Below, piece by piece: positions 63,906 through 64,000 of a stretch of 64,000 nucleotides of DNA. The position numbers and the translations under genes are program-made. Origin of the DNA: Streptomyces neyagawaensis (lineage in GTDB: Bacteria > Actinomycetota > Actinomycetes > Streptomycetales > Streptomycetaceae); the NCBI RefSeq assembly GCF_023516595.1, contig NZ_JAMGBG010000043.1:62001-126000 (forward strand), in the 5' to 3' direction. Each line of letters starts with the position of its first letter. The stretch's first letter is position 1. The notes beneath the pieces are model-generated. The model was not told where the DNA came from. It saw nothing but the letters and a program-made list of their open reading frames with translations, and ran no database searches.

Positions 63906-64000
63906 GGCGAGGCGAAGCAACCCAGCACGACCGGGACCTGCCCCGCCCGCCTCCAACCGCTCCTCGCCCCACACCCGCCCCGGAGCTCCGGAACCCCAGC

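Overview
The window looks like a chromosomal segment from a Streptomyces or a close actinomycete. GC content is very high, many starts are GTG (a few may be TTG), operons are joined by 4-base ATGA/GTGA overlaps, and the gene families are typical of that group (FHA-EccC, SHOCT, MDMPI, DUF6153, deazaflavin-dependent oxidoreductase). I saw no tRNA, rRNA, CRISPR array or intact insertion sequence. All calls come from reading the sequence; no database search was run.

Bases 1-20970 hold a type VII (ESX) secretion locus. On the minus strand are the start of an FHA-EccC-like ATPase (cut by the window edge), a membrane protein, an ECF sigma factor, a small helical-hairpin secretion candidate, and a 617-residue protein with a long Gln/Arg/Lys/Glu-rich coiled coil. 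On the plus strand are a 4019-residue giant protein with an apparent internal ADP-ribosyltransferase domain, an 894-residue fusion of a beta-helix to an EccA-like AAA+ ATPase, and a membrane-anchored protein with an extracellular beta domain.

Bases 20970-37000 are mostly ordinary chromosome: a membrane hydrolase-like protein, a DeoR regulator, a Cds1-like cysteine desulfhydrase/synthase homologue, an RsbW-like ATPase, SHOCT and ROK proteins, an AlkB-like dioxygenase, an RlmG-like methyltransferase and an AraC regulator. There is also a divergent DeoR / SIS isomerase / class II aldolase sugar-phosphate cluster with an operator-like inverted repeat. Next to it lie an Lrp remnant and a broken IS630-type transposase.

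Bases 37000-58520 are metal-centred. Six CsoR-type palindromes (ATACCCCC-N-GGGGGTAT) and one weaker match sit in the upstream regions of a secreted protein gene, a DUF6153-multicopper oxidase pair, a complex I-like operon (nuoA, a degenerate B-D fusion, H, J, K, L, M, N), small secreted or membrane protein genes, and the copper ATPase gene copA. Within this region a cobalamin riboswitch precedes the cobalt transporter genes cbtB and cbtA. The complex I-like operon keeps the membrane arm but lacks NuoC, E, F, G and I. Its B/D-like protein has lost the iron-sulfur cysteines and gained a His/Met-rich segment.

Bases 58520-64000 hold a two-gene graspetide (ATP-grasp RiPP) cluster without the usual methyltransferase, an MDMPI protein, a chimeric membrane protein that looks like a histidine-kinase sensor fused to the end of an ABC-2 permease, and a TetR regulator divergent from a deazaflavin-dependent oxidoreductase with TetR-like operators between them.
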